Assembly: GCF_934636505.1 (NCBI RefSeq)
Contig: NZ_CAKUAL010000004.1
Location: forward strand, 1-58,448
Length of the DNA stretch: 58,448 nucleotides
Source: an uncultured Ellagibacter sp.
Lineage (GTDB): Bacteria > Actinomycetota > Coriobacteriia > Coriobacteriales > Eggerthellaceae
Reading direction: 5' to 3'
A program made the translations under genes and the position numbers. Of the stretch, positions 51,795 through 58,448 are shown one piece after another (positions within the stretch are counted from its first letter, which is position 1; every line of letters starts with the position of its first letter). The notes beneath the pieces were generated by a model, which was given only the letters and a program-made list of their open reading frames with translations, did no database searches and had not been told where the DNA came from.

Positions 51795-53111
51795 TTGCGT
51801 ACTTTGCATACTACGGGGGCACTGTGCCCAACGTGCCTGAAGGAGTTGCCGGCGGAGGTGTACGCCGACGACGAGGGGGTCGTGTGGATGACGCGCACGT
51901 GCCCCGAGCACGGCAAGCTCGACACGCGCATGTGGCCCTCCGCTGAGCACTACGAGTGGCTGCTCTCCGAGGCGTTCGAGAAGACCAAGCCGCAAAACAC
52001 CATTCCCGTGACGGACAAGTGCCCGTTCGGGTGCGGCACCTGCGCGCGCCACGAGCGCCGCGGCACGCTGCTCGAGATCGAGGTCACGCGCAATTGCAAC
52101 CTGCATTGCCCCGTGTGCTTCATGAGCGCCGAGACCGGCGAGGGCGACCCGACACTCGATGAGATCTCGGCGATGTACGACGTGATCGCGAACGCGGTGG
52201 GAACCGACGGCGCGGTGCAGATCACCGGCGGCGAGCCCACCTGCCGCAAGGATCTGGTCGACATCATTTACATGGGTCGCGAAAAGGGCTTCTGGGGGAT
52301 CGAGGTCAACACGAACGGCCTTGTCATCGCGAACAAGGAAGGCTATCTCGAAGATCTTGTCGCCGCGGGCCTCACTGGCGTGTACCTCTCTTTCGATGGC
52401 TTGACGGGCGACGTGTACAAGGGCACGTGCGGGCGCGATATCCTGGCGACCAAGCTCAAGGTGATCGAGCGCTGCCGCGAGGTCGGCATCCAGGTGGTGC
52501 TTTCCGTCGCGGTCGTTTCCGGCCTCAACGACGACCAGCTGGGCGACCTTCTGCGCTTCTCGCTTGAGAACGCCGACGTCGTGGCTGGCTTGGCGCTGCA
52601 GCCTGCTTTCACCTCTGGTCGTTTCGACGCCGAGCGCGCCATGCCCATGAGCGCAGGCGACGTCATCTTCGATCTGGCCGAGCAGTCCGACGGCCTTCTG
52701 CGTGTGGAGGACATCTGGCCGCTCGGGTGCTCCAACCCGCTGTGCGATACCGGCGTGTTCCTGGTGCACGGCACCCCGCCCGAGGGCGTGCCCGCGCATC
52801 CGTCCGGATTCTATCCCGCGACGCGCGCGATGACGACCGAGGAATATCGCGAAGGCTACAGCCCCGACAGCCCGCAGGGCTCGGTGTTCTTGGACATCCT
52901 CTCCAAGAAGGGCGTCGAGGTGAAAAGCGGCCTGTCGGTCATCATCATGAACTACATGGATGCCATCTCCATGGACACGCAGCGTCTGCGCGAGTGCTCC
53001 ATGATGGTCACCGTGCCTGATGGGCGGGCCATTCCGTTCTGCTCGTACCATCTGACGGACTCTTCGGGACGACGCGTGTATCCGCCCTGGTGCAAGGAAG
53101 AATTGCGGTAG
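51795..53111 (+). CDS. Radical SAM protein, Tes/MJ0619/TrsS-like
   Basis: A 438-residue radical SAM enzyme. The N-terminal knuckle CPTC...TCPEHG (Cys11, Cys14, Cys36) and a further motif CPFGCGTCARH (Cys76, Cys80, Cys83) precede the SAM cluster motif Cys101-x3-Cys105-x2-Cys108 (CNLHCPVC). This layout is typical of tetraether lipid synthase, MJ0619 methylase and TrsS-type proteins, which alkylate unusual substrates. SAM-binding ITGGEPT and C-terminal cysteines (FCSYHL, PPWC) are present. The TTG start at 51795 has AGGACGAG upstream. It lies 63 bp after the DUF2064 gene and 5 bp before Fd-DUF169. The substrate cannot be inferred. Confidence 0.85.
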   Translation: MRTLHTTGALCPTCLKELPAEVYADDEGVVWMTRTCPEHGKLDTRMWPSAEHYEWLLSEAFEKTKPQNTIPVTDKCPFGCGTCARHERRGTLLEIEVTRNCNLHCPVCFMSAETGEGDPTLDEISAMYDVIANAVGTDGAVQITGGEPTCRKDLVDIIYMGREKGFWGIEVNTNGLVIANKEGYLEDLVAAGLTGVYLSFDGLTGDVYKGTCGRDILATKLKVIERCREVGIQVVLSVAVVSGLNDDQLGDLLRFSLENADVVAGLALQPAFTSGRFDAERAMPMSAGDVIFDLAEQSDGLLRVEDIWPLGCSNPLCDTGVFLVHGTPPEGVPAHPSGFYPATRAMTTEEYREGYSPDSPQGSVFLDILSKKGVEVKSGLSVIIMNYMDAISMDTQRLRECSMMVTVPDGRAIPFCSYHLTDSSGRRVYPPWCKEELR

Positions 53112-53116
53112 CGAAC

Positions 53117-54142
53117 ATGGACACTCAAGATCAGATCGCGTTGTGGGACGCCTCCAACGACGCGAGCGAGACCGTTTATTCGGTGGCAAACGATGCGTCG
53201 CGCTGCGTGAAGTGCGGCCTGTGCATCGCGTTTTGCCCCTGCAATGTGCTCGAGGCGAACGAGGAGGGCTATCCCTTCGCGGCGCACATCGACAACTGCG
53301 TGGGGTGCACTACGTGCGCGGGCAACTGTCCCCAGCGTGCGCTCACCGTTGAATGCGAGGGGGACGCAACGTATGACCCCTTCGCGGACGAGCCGCGCGC
53401 CGAGCCGATCGACTCCGAGCTTCACCGGCACTATGCCGAGCTGGAGCGCACCATCATGGACAAGCTCGACCTTCGCTGGCGCCCCGTCGCGGTGAGCCTC
53501 ATCGACAAGGACGAGCTTCTTCCCGACGTCCCCATGCCCTCTGAGAACCTGCGTTTTTGCCAGGCGATGATGGCCGCGCGCCGCGGTGCGAGCATCCTCA
53601 TGCCGCCGTTTCGCCACTCATGCCCTGATGGCACGTCGATTTTCGGTATGACGGGCGTTCCCGAGAAGCTGGCGACGGGCGAGATTTACGTGCTCTTCCA
53701 CAAGGTGGTGAACGCGGAAGCCGCTGCGCGCATGGTGCGCGAGCGCCCGACGCTTCCGCCGCACAGCCGCCGCGCCACTTACGTCGCACCGCTTTCGAAG
53801 ACGGTGCGCAAGCCCGAAGTGGTCGTGTTCACTGGCACACCCGAGCAGATGATGTGGCTGTGCATGTCGATGAGCTACTACAGCGGCCATCGCTTCGATT
53901 TCCATGCATCGGGTTTCAACTCGATGTGCGTGGAAGCAGTGCTGTATCCTCTGATGAAAGAGGAGCCGAACATTACGTTTGGATGCTACGGCTGCCGAGC
54001 GGCGACCGACATCGGCGAGGACATGATGTTCATGGGAATCCCGACCGATCGCTTGGAGACGGTCGCGCAGGGGCTGATCGAGCTTTCGCTGAAGGCTATC
54101 CCGCACTCGCGCATGAAGATCTATGTGCCGCCTATTATGTAG
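53117..54142 (+). CDS. 2[4Fe-4S] ferredoxin fused to a DUF169 domain
   Basis: A 341-residue fusion. Residues 28-75 hold two clusters (CVKCGLCIAFC from Cys30, CVGCTTCAGNC from Cys61). Residues 110-341 match DUF169: PVAVSLIDKDELLP, RFCQAMMAARRGASI, EVVVFTGTPEQMMWL, FGCYGCRAATDIGEDM. DUF169 is functionally unassigned and common in anaerobes. The fused ferredoxin suggests that it uses or donates electrons, possibly as the reductant for the radical SAM enzyme whose stop is 5 bp upstream. ATG 53117 has AAGGAAG at a long distance; a GTG at 53090 overlapping the previous gene is an alternative. Confidence 0.85.
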   Translation: MDTQDQIALWDASNDASETVYSVANDASRCVKCGLCIAFCPCNVLEANEEGYPFAAHIDNCVGCTTCAGNCPQRALTVECEGDATYDPFADEPRAEPIDSELHRHYAELERTIMDKLDLRWRPVAVSLIDKDELLPDVPMPSENLRFCQAMMAARRGASILMPPFRHSCPDGTSIFGMTGVPEKLATGEIYVLFHKVVNAEAAARMVRERPTLPPHSRRATYVAPLSKTVRKPEVVVFTGTPEQMMWLCMSMSYYSGHRFDFHASGFNSMCVEAVLYPLMKEEPNITFGCYGCRAATDIGEDMMFMGIPTDRLETVAQGLIELSLKAIPHSRMKIYVPPIM

Positions 54143-54156
54143 TATAAGGCCAGGTC

Positions 54157-54594
54157 ATGAGCGATTTATTTACGCTGCGCCCGGCACGCGAGAGCGACTG
54201 GGCGCTTATCAATTACTATGCGTACAACGAGGGGATGGATGCCATCCCCTCGCTTGAGAACGTCACCGTCGCGGCGAACGGTGACGACGATTGCGTGGGC
54301 TTTTGCCGTCTGGCGTTCAGTGAGGCGGGAATCGCGCACGTGAATCCCGTGGTAATCAACGAGCAGTGGCGCGGGTATGGCGTCGGGCGGGCGCTTATCG
54401 ACGACGCCAGAGCGCATCACGACGAGATTCGCCTGGTAGCACGCGGGAAATCGATCGAGTTCTACCGTGTTTTGGGGTTCACCGAGATTCCCTGGGACGA
54501 CATCGCCCCCGGTGTGACGGAGGAATGCGACGGATGCCCGCTCATCGAGGAGTGCGGCCCGCTTCCCATGGGATGGAAGCGCGAGGGCGCGTAA
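54157..54594 (+). CDS. GNAT N-acetyltransferase with Cys-rich tail
   Basis: A 145-residue GNAT. The acetyl-CoA loop is EQWRGYGVGRALIDDAR, with SIEFYRVLGF as the usual end of the domain. The tail ECDGCPLIEECG has three closely spaced cysteines, unusual for the family and suggestive of metal or thiol chemistry. It starts 14 bp after the Fd-DUF169 gene and ends at a strong terminator, so it belongs to the radical SAM operon. The acetyl acceptor is unknown. Confidence 0.85.
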   Translation: MSDLFTLRPARESDWALINYYAYNEGMDAIPSLENVTVAANGDDDCVGFCRLAFSEAGIAHVNPVVINEQWRGYGVGRALIDDARAHHDEIRLVARGKSIEFYRVLGFTEIPWDDIAPGVTEECDGCPLIEECGPLPMGWKREGA

Positions 54595-54622
54595 GGGCTC
54601 CGGGAAAAGCGAATTGAGAAAC

Positions 54623-54668
54623 AAACACGGGTTCTGCCATCGTCGAAGTGGCAGAGCCCGTGTTTTTC
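54623..54668 (+). terminator. Terminator of the DUF2064-radical SAM-DUF169-GNAT operon
   Basis: A 17 bp stem, AAACACGGGTTCTGCCA (54623-54639) / TGGCAGAGCCCGTGTTT (54649-54665), with one wobble, is followed by TTCTTT. Confidence 0.92.
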
Positions 54669-54747
54669 TTTGGGGTGAGCGGTGATGCGCGAGCCCAAGG
54701 TGCTCACAGCGGTGGGTCGCTTTGGTCGCTGGGAGCTTGCGGGCCTG

Positions 54748-55317
54748 CTAGAGCACGCGGTCAGCGGCGTAGGTGCCGTGTTGCACGCAGAGGAGCATAT
54801 CGTGGGGAATGAGCTGGCCTTTTCCGTCGCGTTCGCAGTCGATATGCGCTTTCTCCACATTGCAGATGACAAGCAGGTGATCGCCAGCTTGCTGGATATC
54901 GTTCACTCCGCAAACTTCCCATGCATAGGCGAGCTCGGGCACAGGAACGGGCGAGCCGTTTTCTGCGGTTGCGGTGAAGTGGGGGACTTGCGAGGCCTTG
55001 TTGACGATGTTCCCCGAGGTAGTGCCGCAGTATTCCGCAAGTTTGACGGCCTTTTCGGTCGCGGGAAGCGTGGTGATGCTACAGGCTCTCGATTGCTGGA
55101 TAAGCTGCATAGTGCGCGATTTCGCGCGGAGGGCGAAGCCGATGAGCGGGGGATTGTGGGAAAGCGGCGTGACCCAGATGACGGTGGCGAAGCAAGTTTC
55201 GCCACTGAGGCCGCATGCGCCGATGATGGTCATGGGGCGCGGGTCTTGCAGCGCGGCGATGTCGCGGCCGAACACTTCGGGGAAATCTTGCGCACGACGC
55301 GCGGATGATTCGCTCAT
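54748..55317 (-). CDS. Flavin reductase-like FMN-binding protein
   Basis: A 189-residue protein of the flavin-reductase/flavoredoxin group with a split-barrel FMN fold: PRPMTIIGACGLSGETCFAT, SHNPPLIGFALRAKSRT, and KLAEYCGTTSGN. Such proteins reduce FMN with NAD(P)H or act as FMN electron carriers in anaerobes. The start follows AAAAGGAG. It lies 87 bp downstream of the PadR gene on the same strand, so it is probably the regulator's target or operon partner. Confidence 0.85.
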   Translation of the reverse strand: MSESSARRAQDFPEVFGRDIAALQDPRPMTIIGACGLSGETCFATVIWVTPLSHNPPLIGFALRAKSRTMQLIQQSRACSITTLPATEKAVKLAEYCGTTSGNIVNKASQVPHFTATAENGSPVPVPELAYAWEVCGVNDIQQAGDHLLVICNVEKAHIDCERDGKGQLIPHDMLLCVQHGTYAADRVL

Positions 55318-55404
55318 GGGGCTCCTTTTCCCAGGTGAGAGAGGGTGATAGCGGATCTCTCGCAGTCGAGGGGCTCACCGCCATGAGCGAATCGAGTGCG
55401 AAAG

Positions 55405-55836
55405 CTAGTGCGAGCAGGTCGGTGCGTCGGGAAGCTCGATGTTGAGCGCGTCGGCGGCGTCCTTGCGAAGCTCTTCGAGCGTGAGCTCGTAGCAGGCGAG
55501 CGCGTCGATCCAGCGACGCAGGCAGCGACGGCCCTTTTCCGTAAGCTTGAACAGGCGTTTCGCCGATCCTTCGGCGGGAGTTTCCCACTCAGAGGTGACA
55601 AGCCCCGATTCCTCCATGCGCTTGAGCGCGCGGTAGACGCCTGTCGCGTCGGGTTTCTTTCCGCCAAACATCGGGGAGCTGGCCGCTTGCTGGACGATGA
55701 TGTAGCCATGAAGCGGGGTTTCCGATTGGGCAAGCAGGGTGAGAATGGTGGGTTGGGAAAGACGATTGAGCGATTTGCCCAGCTCGGCGCATTCCTTCAA
55801 GTCGTCATCCGACTTTGGATGGCAGCTGCTCCACAT
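55405..55836 (-). CDS. PadR-family transcriptional regulator
   Basis: A 143-residue winged-helix repressor. The PadR domain spans about 27-105 (PTILTLLAQSETPLHGYII, TGVYRALKRMEESGLVTSEW). It has five cysteines, including MWSSCH and KEC near the N terminus and a C-terminal TCSH, which could make it redox- or metal-responsive. The SD AAAGAGG is rather far from the ATG at 55836. A perfect palindrome about 22-31 bp upstream is a likely self-operator. The flavin reductase gene follows it. Confidence 0.85.
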   Translation of the reverse strand: MWSSCHPKSDDDLKECAELGKSLNRLSQPTILTLLAQSETPLHGYIIVQQAASSPMFGGKKPDATGVYRALKRMEESGLVTSEWETPAEGSAKRLFKLTEKGRRCLRRWIDALACYELTLEELRKDAADALNIELPDAPTCSH

Positions 55837-55857
55837 AATGCAGGACCTCTTTCGTAC

Positions 55858-55867
55858 ACGTATACGT
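55858..55867. promoter_or_regulatory. Palindrome upstream of the PadR gene
   Basis: ACGTATACGT (55858-55867) is a perfect 10 bp palindrome within GTACACGTATACGTCTGAAAC-like sequence just upstream of the regulator's RBS, the usual location for PadR autorepression. The remainder of 55868-56172, the region divergent from glmS, shows only a possible -10 TAAAAT near 56121. Confidence 0.45.
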
Positions 55868-56172
55868 CTGAAACAACTCCTTATTATCGCTCAAAGCTAA
55901 TCAGCCTGCCAATATTTTCCGAAAGAATGCAGTGGCTTTCGGTTAGTCGCGCGAGCGCGGCGGATTTCGAAAGGCGAATCGCGCGAGCAGGGTGTGCGAC
56001 AGGACCCGTGGCGATGTGGTTTCGCGGGGCTTGGCCGGTGCCATCGCGCGAGGATGCGCCATTGCCGATTGATTTTCTGCTTTGACGGTCATGGGAACTT
56101 CCAACCTTCGCGAATCGCCTAAAATAGGTGCGGAAAAAGCGCCGCCCGCGCCTGACGACAAGGAGCTCTCAT

Positions 56173-57999
56173 ATGTGCGGAATCGTGGGATATACTGGTA
56201 AACGCCCAGCTCAGGGCATTCTCATTCAGGGTTTAACACGGCTTGAGTACCGCGGTTACGATTCGGCTGGCATCGCGGTGCAAGAGGGCGACTCCCTTGC
56301 TGTCATCCATCGCAAAGGCAAGGTGGCGAGCCTGGAGCACACGCTGTCGCATTTTGATTTCCAGGGCACGTGCGGCATCGGGCACACGCGTTGGGCTACG
56401 CATGGCAAACCGAGCGAAGCGAACGCGCATCCGCACACTTCTTGCGGCGGGCATATCGCCGTCGTGCACAACGGTATCATCGAGAACTTCGCTGAGCTGC
56501 GCGAAGAGCTTGAAGGCCGCGGGCACGTCTTCACGAGCGAGACCGATACCGAGGTCGTCGCCCATCTTCTTGAAGAGGCCTATCAGGGCGATCTCGTTGC
56601 AGCGCTGCGCGAGGCGTGCTCTCGTATCGTGGGCGCGTACGGTCTTGCCGCTGTTTGCGACATGGAGCCGGGCGTCATCGCGGTCACGCGCAAGGATTCC
56701 CCGATTGTCATTGGGCAAGGGGAAGATGGCGCATACGTCGCTTCCGACATGATTGCCATGATCGACGCCACGCGCGACGTCGTCATCTTGGGGGACGGCG
56801 AGTACGCGCGCATGACCGCGTCGGGCATCGAGTACACCGATGAGGCGGGACGTGCGATCGAGCCGCGCATCACGCATGTCGATTGGGACCTTGACCTGGC
56901 CGAAAAGGGCGGCTATCCCGATTTCATGCTGAAGGAGATCCACGAGCAACCGCGCGTCATCCGCGACACGCTTGCTGGGCGGCTTGTGAACGGCGCGCTT
57001 TCCATTGACGAGCTTGACCTGACGCCTGAGGAGCTCAACCTCATCGACCGCGTGTACGTCATCGCGTGCGGCACGAGCTACCATGCGGGCCTCATCGCGA
57101 AGAACCTGATCGAGGGCTGGGCGCGCATCCCCACGGAATGCGAAGTCGCAAGCGAGTTTCGCTATCGCAACCCCATCATCACCCCGACGACCCTCGTCGT
57201 GGCGGTGTCCCAGTCGGGCGAGACGGCCGACACGCTCGCCGCTATCCGCGACGCCCGCGTGAAGGGCGCTCGCGTGTTCGGCATCACCAACGTGGTGGGC
57301 AGCCCCGTGGCGCGCGAGTCCGACGGCGTCATCTACACGAAGGCGAACAAGGAAATCGCCGTTGCGTCGACGAAGTCGTTCTTGGGCCAGGTGGTAAGCT
57401 TGACGCTGCTCGCGATGCTGCTCGCCCAGGCGAAGGGCAAGCTTCGCATGAACCAGATTCGTCTGTTGTTCCGCGAGCTGGCCGACACGGCCGAGCAGGT
57501 CGAGCGCATCCTCGCCGAGTGCAAGCCCTCCATCGAGGAGGCGGCGCGCGCGTGCAAGGATGCCCGCAACGCGCTCTTCATCGGGCGCGGCATGGGCGCC
57601 GCCATCAGCTACGAGGGCGCGCTCAAGCTGAAGGAAATCAGCTACCTGCACGCCGAGGCGTACCCCGCTGGCGAGATGAAGCACGGTCCGATCGCGCTCA
57701 TCGACGAAGGGTTCCCCGTCATCGCCATCGCGACGAAGAGCCCGGTCTACGACAAGGTCGTTTCCAACCTGCAGGAAAGTAAGGCCCGTGGCGCGATGAT
57801 CGTTGCCGTGGCAACCGAGGGCGATGAGGACATCAAACAGCACGCTGACCACGTGATTTACATCCCGAAGGTTCGCGATGCGTTTTCCGCCATTACGGCG
57901 AGCGTGCCGCTGCAGCTGTTCGCCCGCGCCATCGCCGTCGAGCGCGGTTGCGATGTCGACCAGCCGCGCAACCTCGCGAAGAGCGTGACGGTGGAATAG
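56173..57999 (+). CDS. glmS: Glutamine-fructose-6-phosphate aminotransferase (isomerizing)
   Basis: A 608-residue enzyme making glucosamine 6-phosphate from fructose 6-phosphate and glutamine, the first step towards peptidoglycan amino sugars. The N-terminal class II glutaminase starts at MCGIVGYTG with Cys2 as nucleophile (exposed after Met removal). Two SIS domains (about 290-420 and 460-590) contain CGTSYHA, SQSGETADT and ASTKSF, and the end DQPRNLAKSVTVE is canonical. ATG 56173 follows AAGGAG; upstream in-frame codons are excluded by the need for Cys2. No glmS ribozyme was recognised upstream. Confidence 0.97.
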   Translation: MCGIVGYTGKRPAQGILIQGLTRLEYRGYDSAGIAVQEGDSLAVIHRKGKVASLEHTLSHFDFQGTCGIGHTRWATHGKPSEANAHPHTSCGGHIAVVHNGIIENFAELREELEGRGHVFTSETDTEVVAHLLEEAYQGDLVAALREACSRIVGAYGLAAVCDMEPGVIAVTRKDSPIVIGQGEDGAYVASDMIAMIDATRDVVILGDGEYARMTASGIEYTDEAGRAIEPRITHVDWDLDLAEKGGYPDFMLKEIHEQPRVIRDTLAGRLVNGALSIDELDLTPEELNLIDRVYVIACGTSYHAGLIAKNLIEGWARIPTECEVASEFRYRNPIITPTTLVVAVSQSGETADTLAAIRDARVKGARVFGITNVVGSPVARESDGVIYTKANKEIAVASTKSFLGQVVSLTLLAMLLAQAKGKLRMNQIRLLFRELADTAEQVERILAECKPSIEEAARACKDARNALFIGRGMGAAISYEGALKLKEISYLHAEAYPAGEMKHGPIALIDEGFPVIAIATKSPVYDKVVSNLQESKARGAMIVAVATEGDEDIKQHADHVIYIPKVRDAFSAITASVPLQLFARAIAVERGCDVDQPRNLAKSVTVE

Positions 58000-58014
58000 A
58001 GAAGCGGAGTTTTG

Positions 58015-58448
58015 ATGCCTGCACGGAAAGAGGAGACCGTTCGCGCGGTCGAGGACGCCGCCGCAGTGTCGCTGCCCATCGACGGGGCGGTCGGCCTTGG
58101 CGTCGACATCGTCGAGATTGCGCGCATGAAGAAGATTCTGGAGCGCACTCCGTCGTTCGCGCGCAAGGTGTTTTCCTGCGAGGAATGCTGCTACTGCGAG
58201 GACACGGCCGCACCCGAGGTCCATTTCGCCACGCGCTTCGCTGCGAAGGAGGCCGTGGTGAAGGCTCTTGGGACGGGTTTCACTCGCGGAATCGGAGTGC
58301 GCGACATCGAGGTGAAGCGTTCGTCGAAGGGGCGGCCTTATGTGGTGCTGTCGGGCCGCGCGAAGCAGGTAGCCAAGGAGCTGGGCGTTCGCGAGCTTCC
58401 CATCTCGCTTTCGTATACGCATACCGATGCCGTCGCGTGCGCTTTGGC
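58015..58448 (+). CDS. acpS: Holo-[acyl-carrier-protein] synthase, 3' end outside window
   Basis: The frame is open from ATG 58015 to the window end (144 codons visible, no stop). AcpS transfers 4'-phosphopantetheine from CoA to acyl carrier protein. The magnesium ligands are Asp31 in GLGVDIVEIARM and Glu79 in FAAKEAVVKALG, and LPISLSYTHT is the family C-terminal strand. About 23 N-terminal residues before VGLGVDI exceed the usual start, and CEECCYCED is a Cys-rich loop. It lies 15 bp after glmS with AAGCGGAG as SD, so the two are in one operon. Confidence 0.92.
   Translation, partial: MPARKEETVRAVEDAAAVSLPIDGAVGLGVDIVEIARMKKILERTPSFARKVFSCEECCYCEDTAAPEVHFATRFAAKEAVVKALGTGFTRGIGVRDIEVKRSSKGRPYVVLSGRAKQVAKELGVRELPISLSYTHTDAVACAL

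Noticed and set aside
50700..53189. An 829-codon minus-strand open frame across the DUF2064 and radical SAM genes
   Set aside because: It spans two well-supported plus-strand genes and their spacer, with no domain or RBS.
56100..56172. glmS ribozyme upstream of glmS
   Set aside because: The 336 bp upstream region lacks the ribozyme core, and the ribozyme is essentially limited to Firmicutes and close groups.
56233..58422. A 729-codon minus-strand open frame opposite glmS and acpS
   Set aside because: Antisense artefact of GC-rich codon use; both plus-strand genes are canonical.

Overview
This is 58.4 kb of high-GC DNA with compact, mostly plus-strand operons. Ribosome binding sites are strong AAGGAG types, and GTG or TTG starts occur. 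The genes point to an anaerobic actinobacterium of the class Coriobacteriia, most likely Eggerthellaceae: three cytoplasmic bis-MGD molybdoenzymes, a LuxR regulator with a polytopic membrane domain, an OFA-like MFS carrier, radical SAM and CobW-type proteins, and T-box leaders. This placement rests on gene content and style, not on a search. I found no tRNA, rRNA, CRISPR array or intact insertion sequence.

Layout. 1-5.3 kb: the 3' end of dxs, a hipBA module, amtB-glnK and a PerR-type regulator. 5.4-7.2 kb: a decayed MmeI-like restriction/modification gene and an AAA ATPase, flanked by short direct repeats. 7.3-13.9 kb: a module of membrane LuxR regulator, zinc-ribbon mini-protein, molybdoenzyme, ferredoxin subunit, unknown protein and MFS carrier. 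14.2-21 kb: housekeeping genes rpsA, coaE, uvrB, dtd and recN, with LexA-like boxes at uvrB and possibly recN. 21.2-26.5 kb: a membrane-anchored polysaccharide deacetylase, then a T-box with a UGG (Trp) specifier ahead of a TrpP-like ECF S component and its own EcfA-EcfA'-EcfT. 26.9-32.4 kb: a Zn-macrodomain hydrolase, then an ArsM-like methyltransferase, a CobW-like GTPase and an ArsM-ArsS fusion. 32.6-36.3 kb: a secreted coiled-coil/3D-domain protein, a histidine phosphatase and a cystine-type symporter. 36.4-42.4 kb: a GNAT enzyme, the T-box-controlled pheS-pheT operon and a PhnP-like hydrolase. 42.8-50.8 kb: a three-subunit molybdoenzyme/ferredoxin/NrfD operon, then a CCG-domain protein paired with another molybdoenzyme. 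50.9-54.6 kb: a DUF2064 transferase, a Tes/MJ0619-like radical SAM enzyme, a ferredoxin-DUF169 fusion and a GNAT. 54.7-58.4 kb: a flavin reductase, a PadR regulator, glmS and a truncated acpS.

How it fits together. The accessory genes fall into three themes: respiratory or catabolic molybdoenzymes acting on unknown, probably imported, small organics; a pathway built on ArsM/ArsS chemistry (methylation, radical SAM, a sugar-transferase-like protein) that may make or handle an organo-arsenic, selenium or similar compound; and amino-acid-sensing RNA control (Trp and Phe T-boxes). The best candidates for something undescribed are the ArsM-like/CobW/ArsM-ArsS operon, the DUF2064/radical SAM/Fd-DUF169 operon, and a palindromic intercistronic element found in two operons whose arms differ in sequence but stay complementary.
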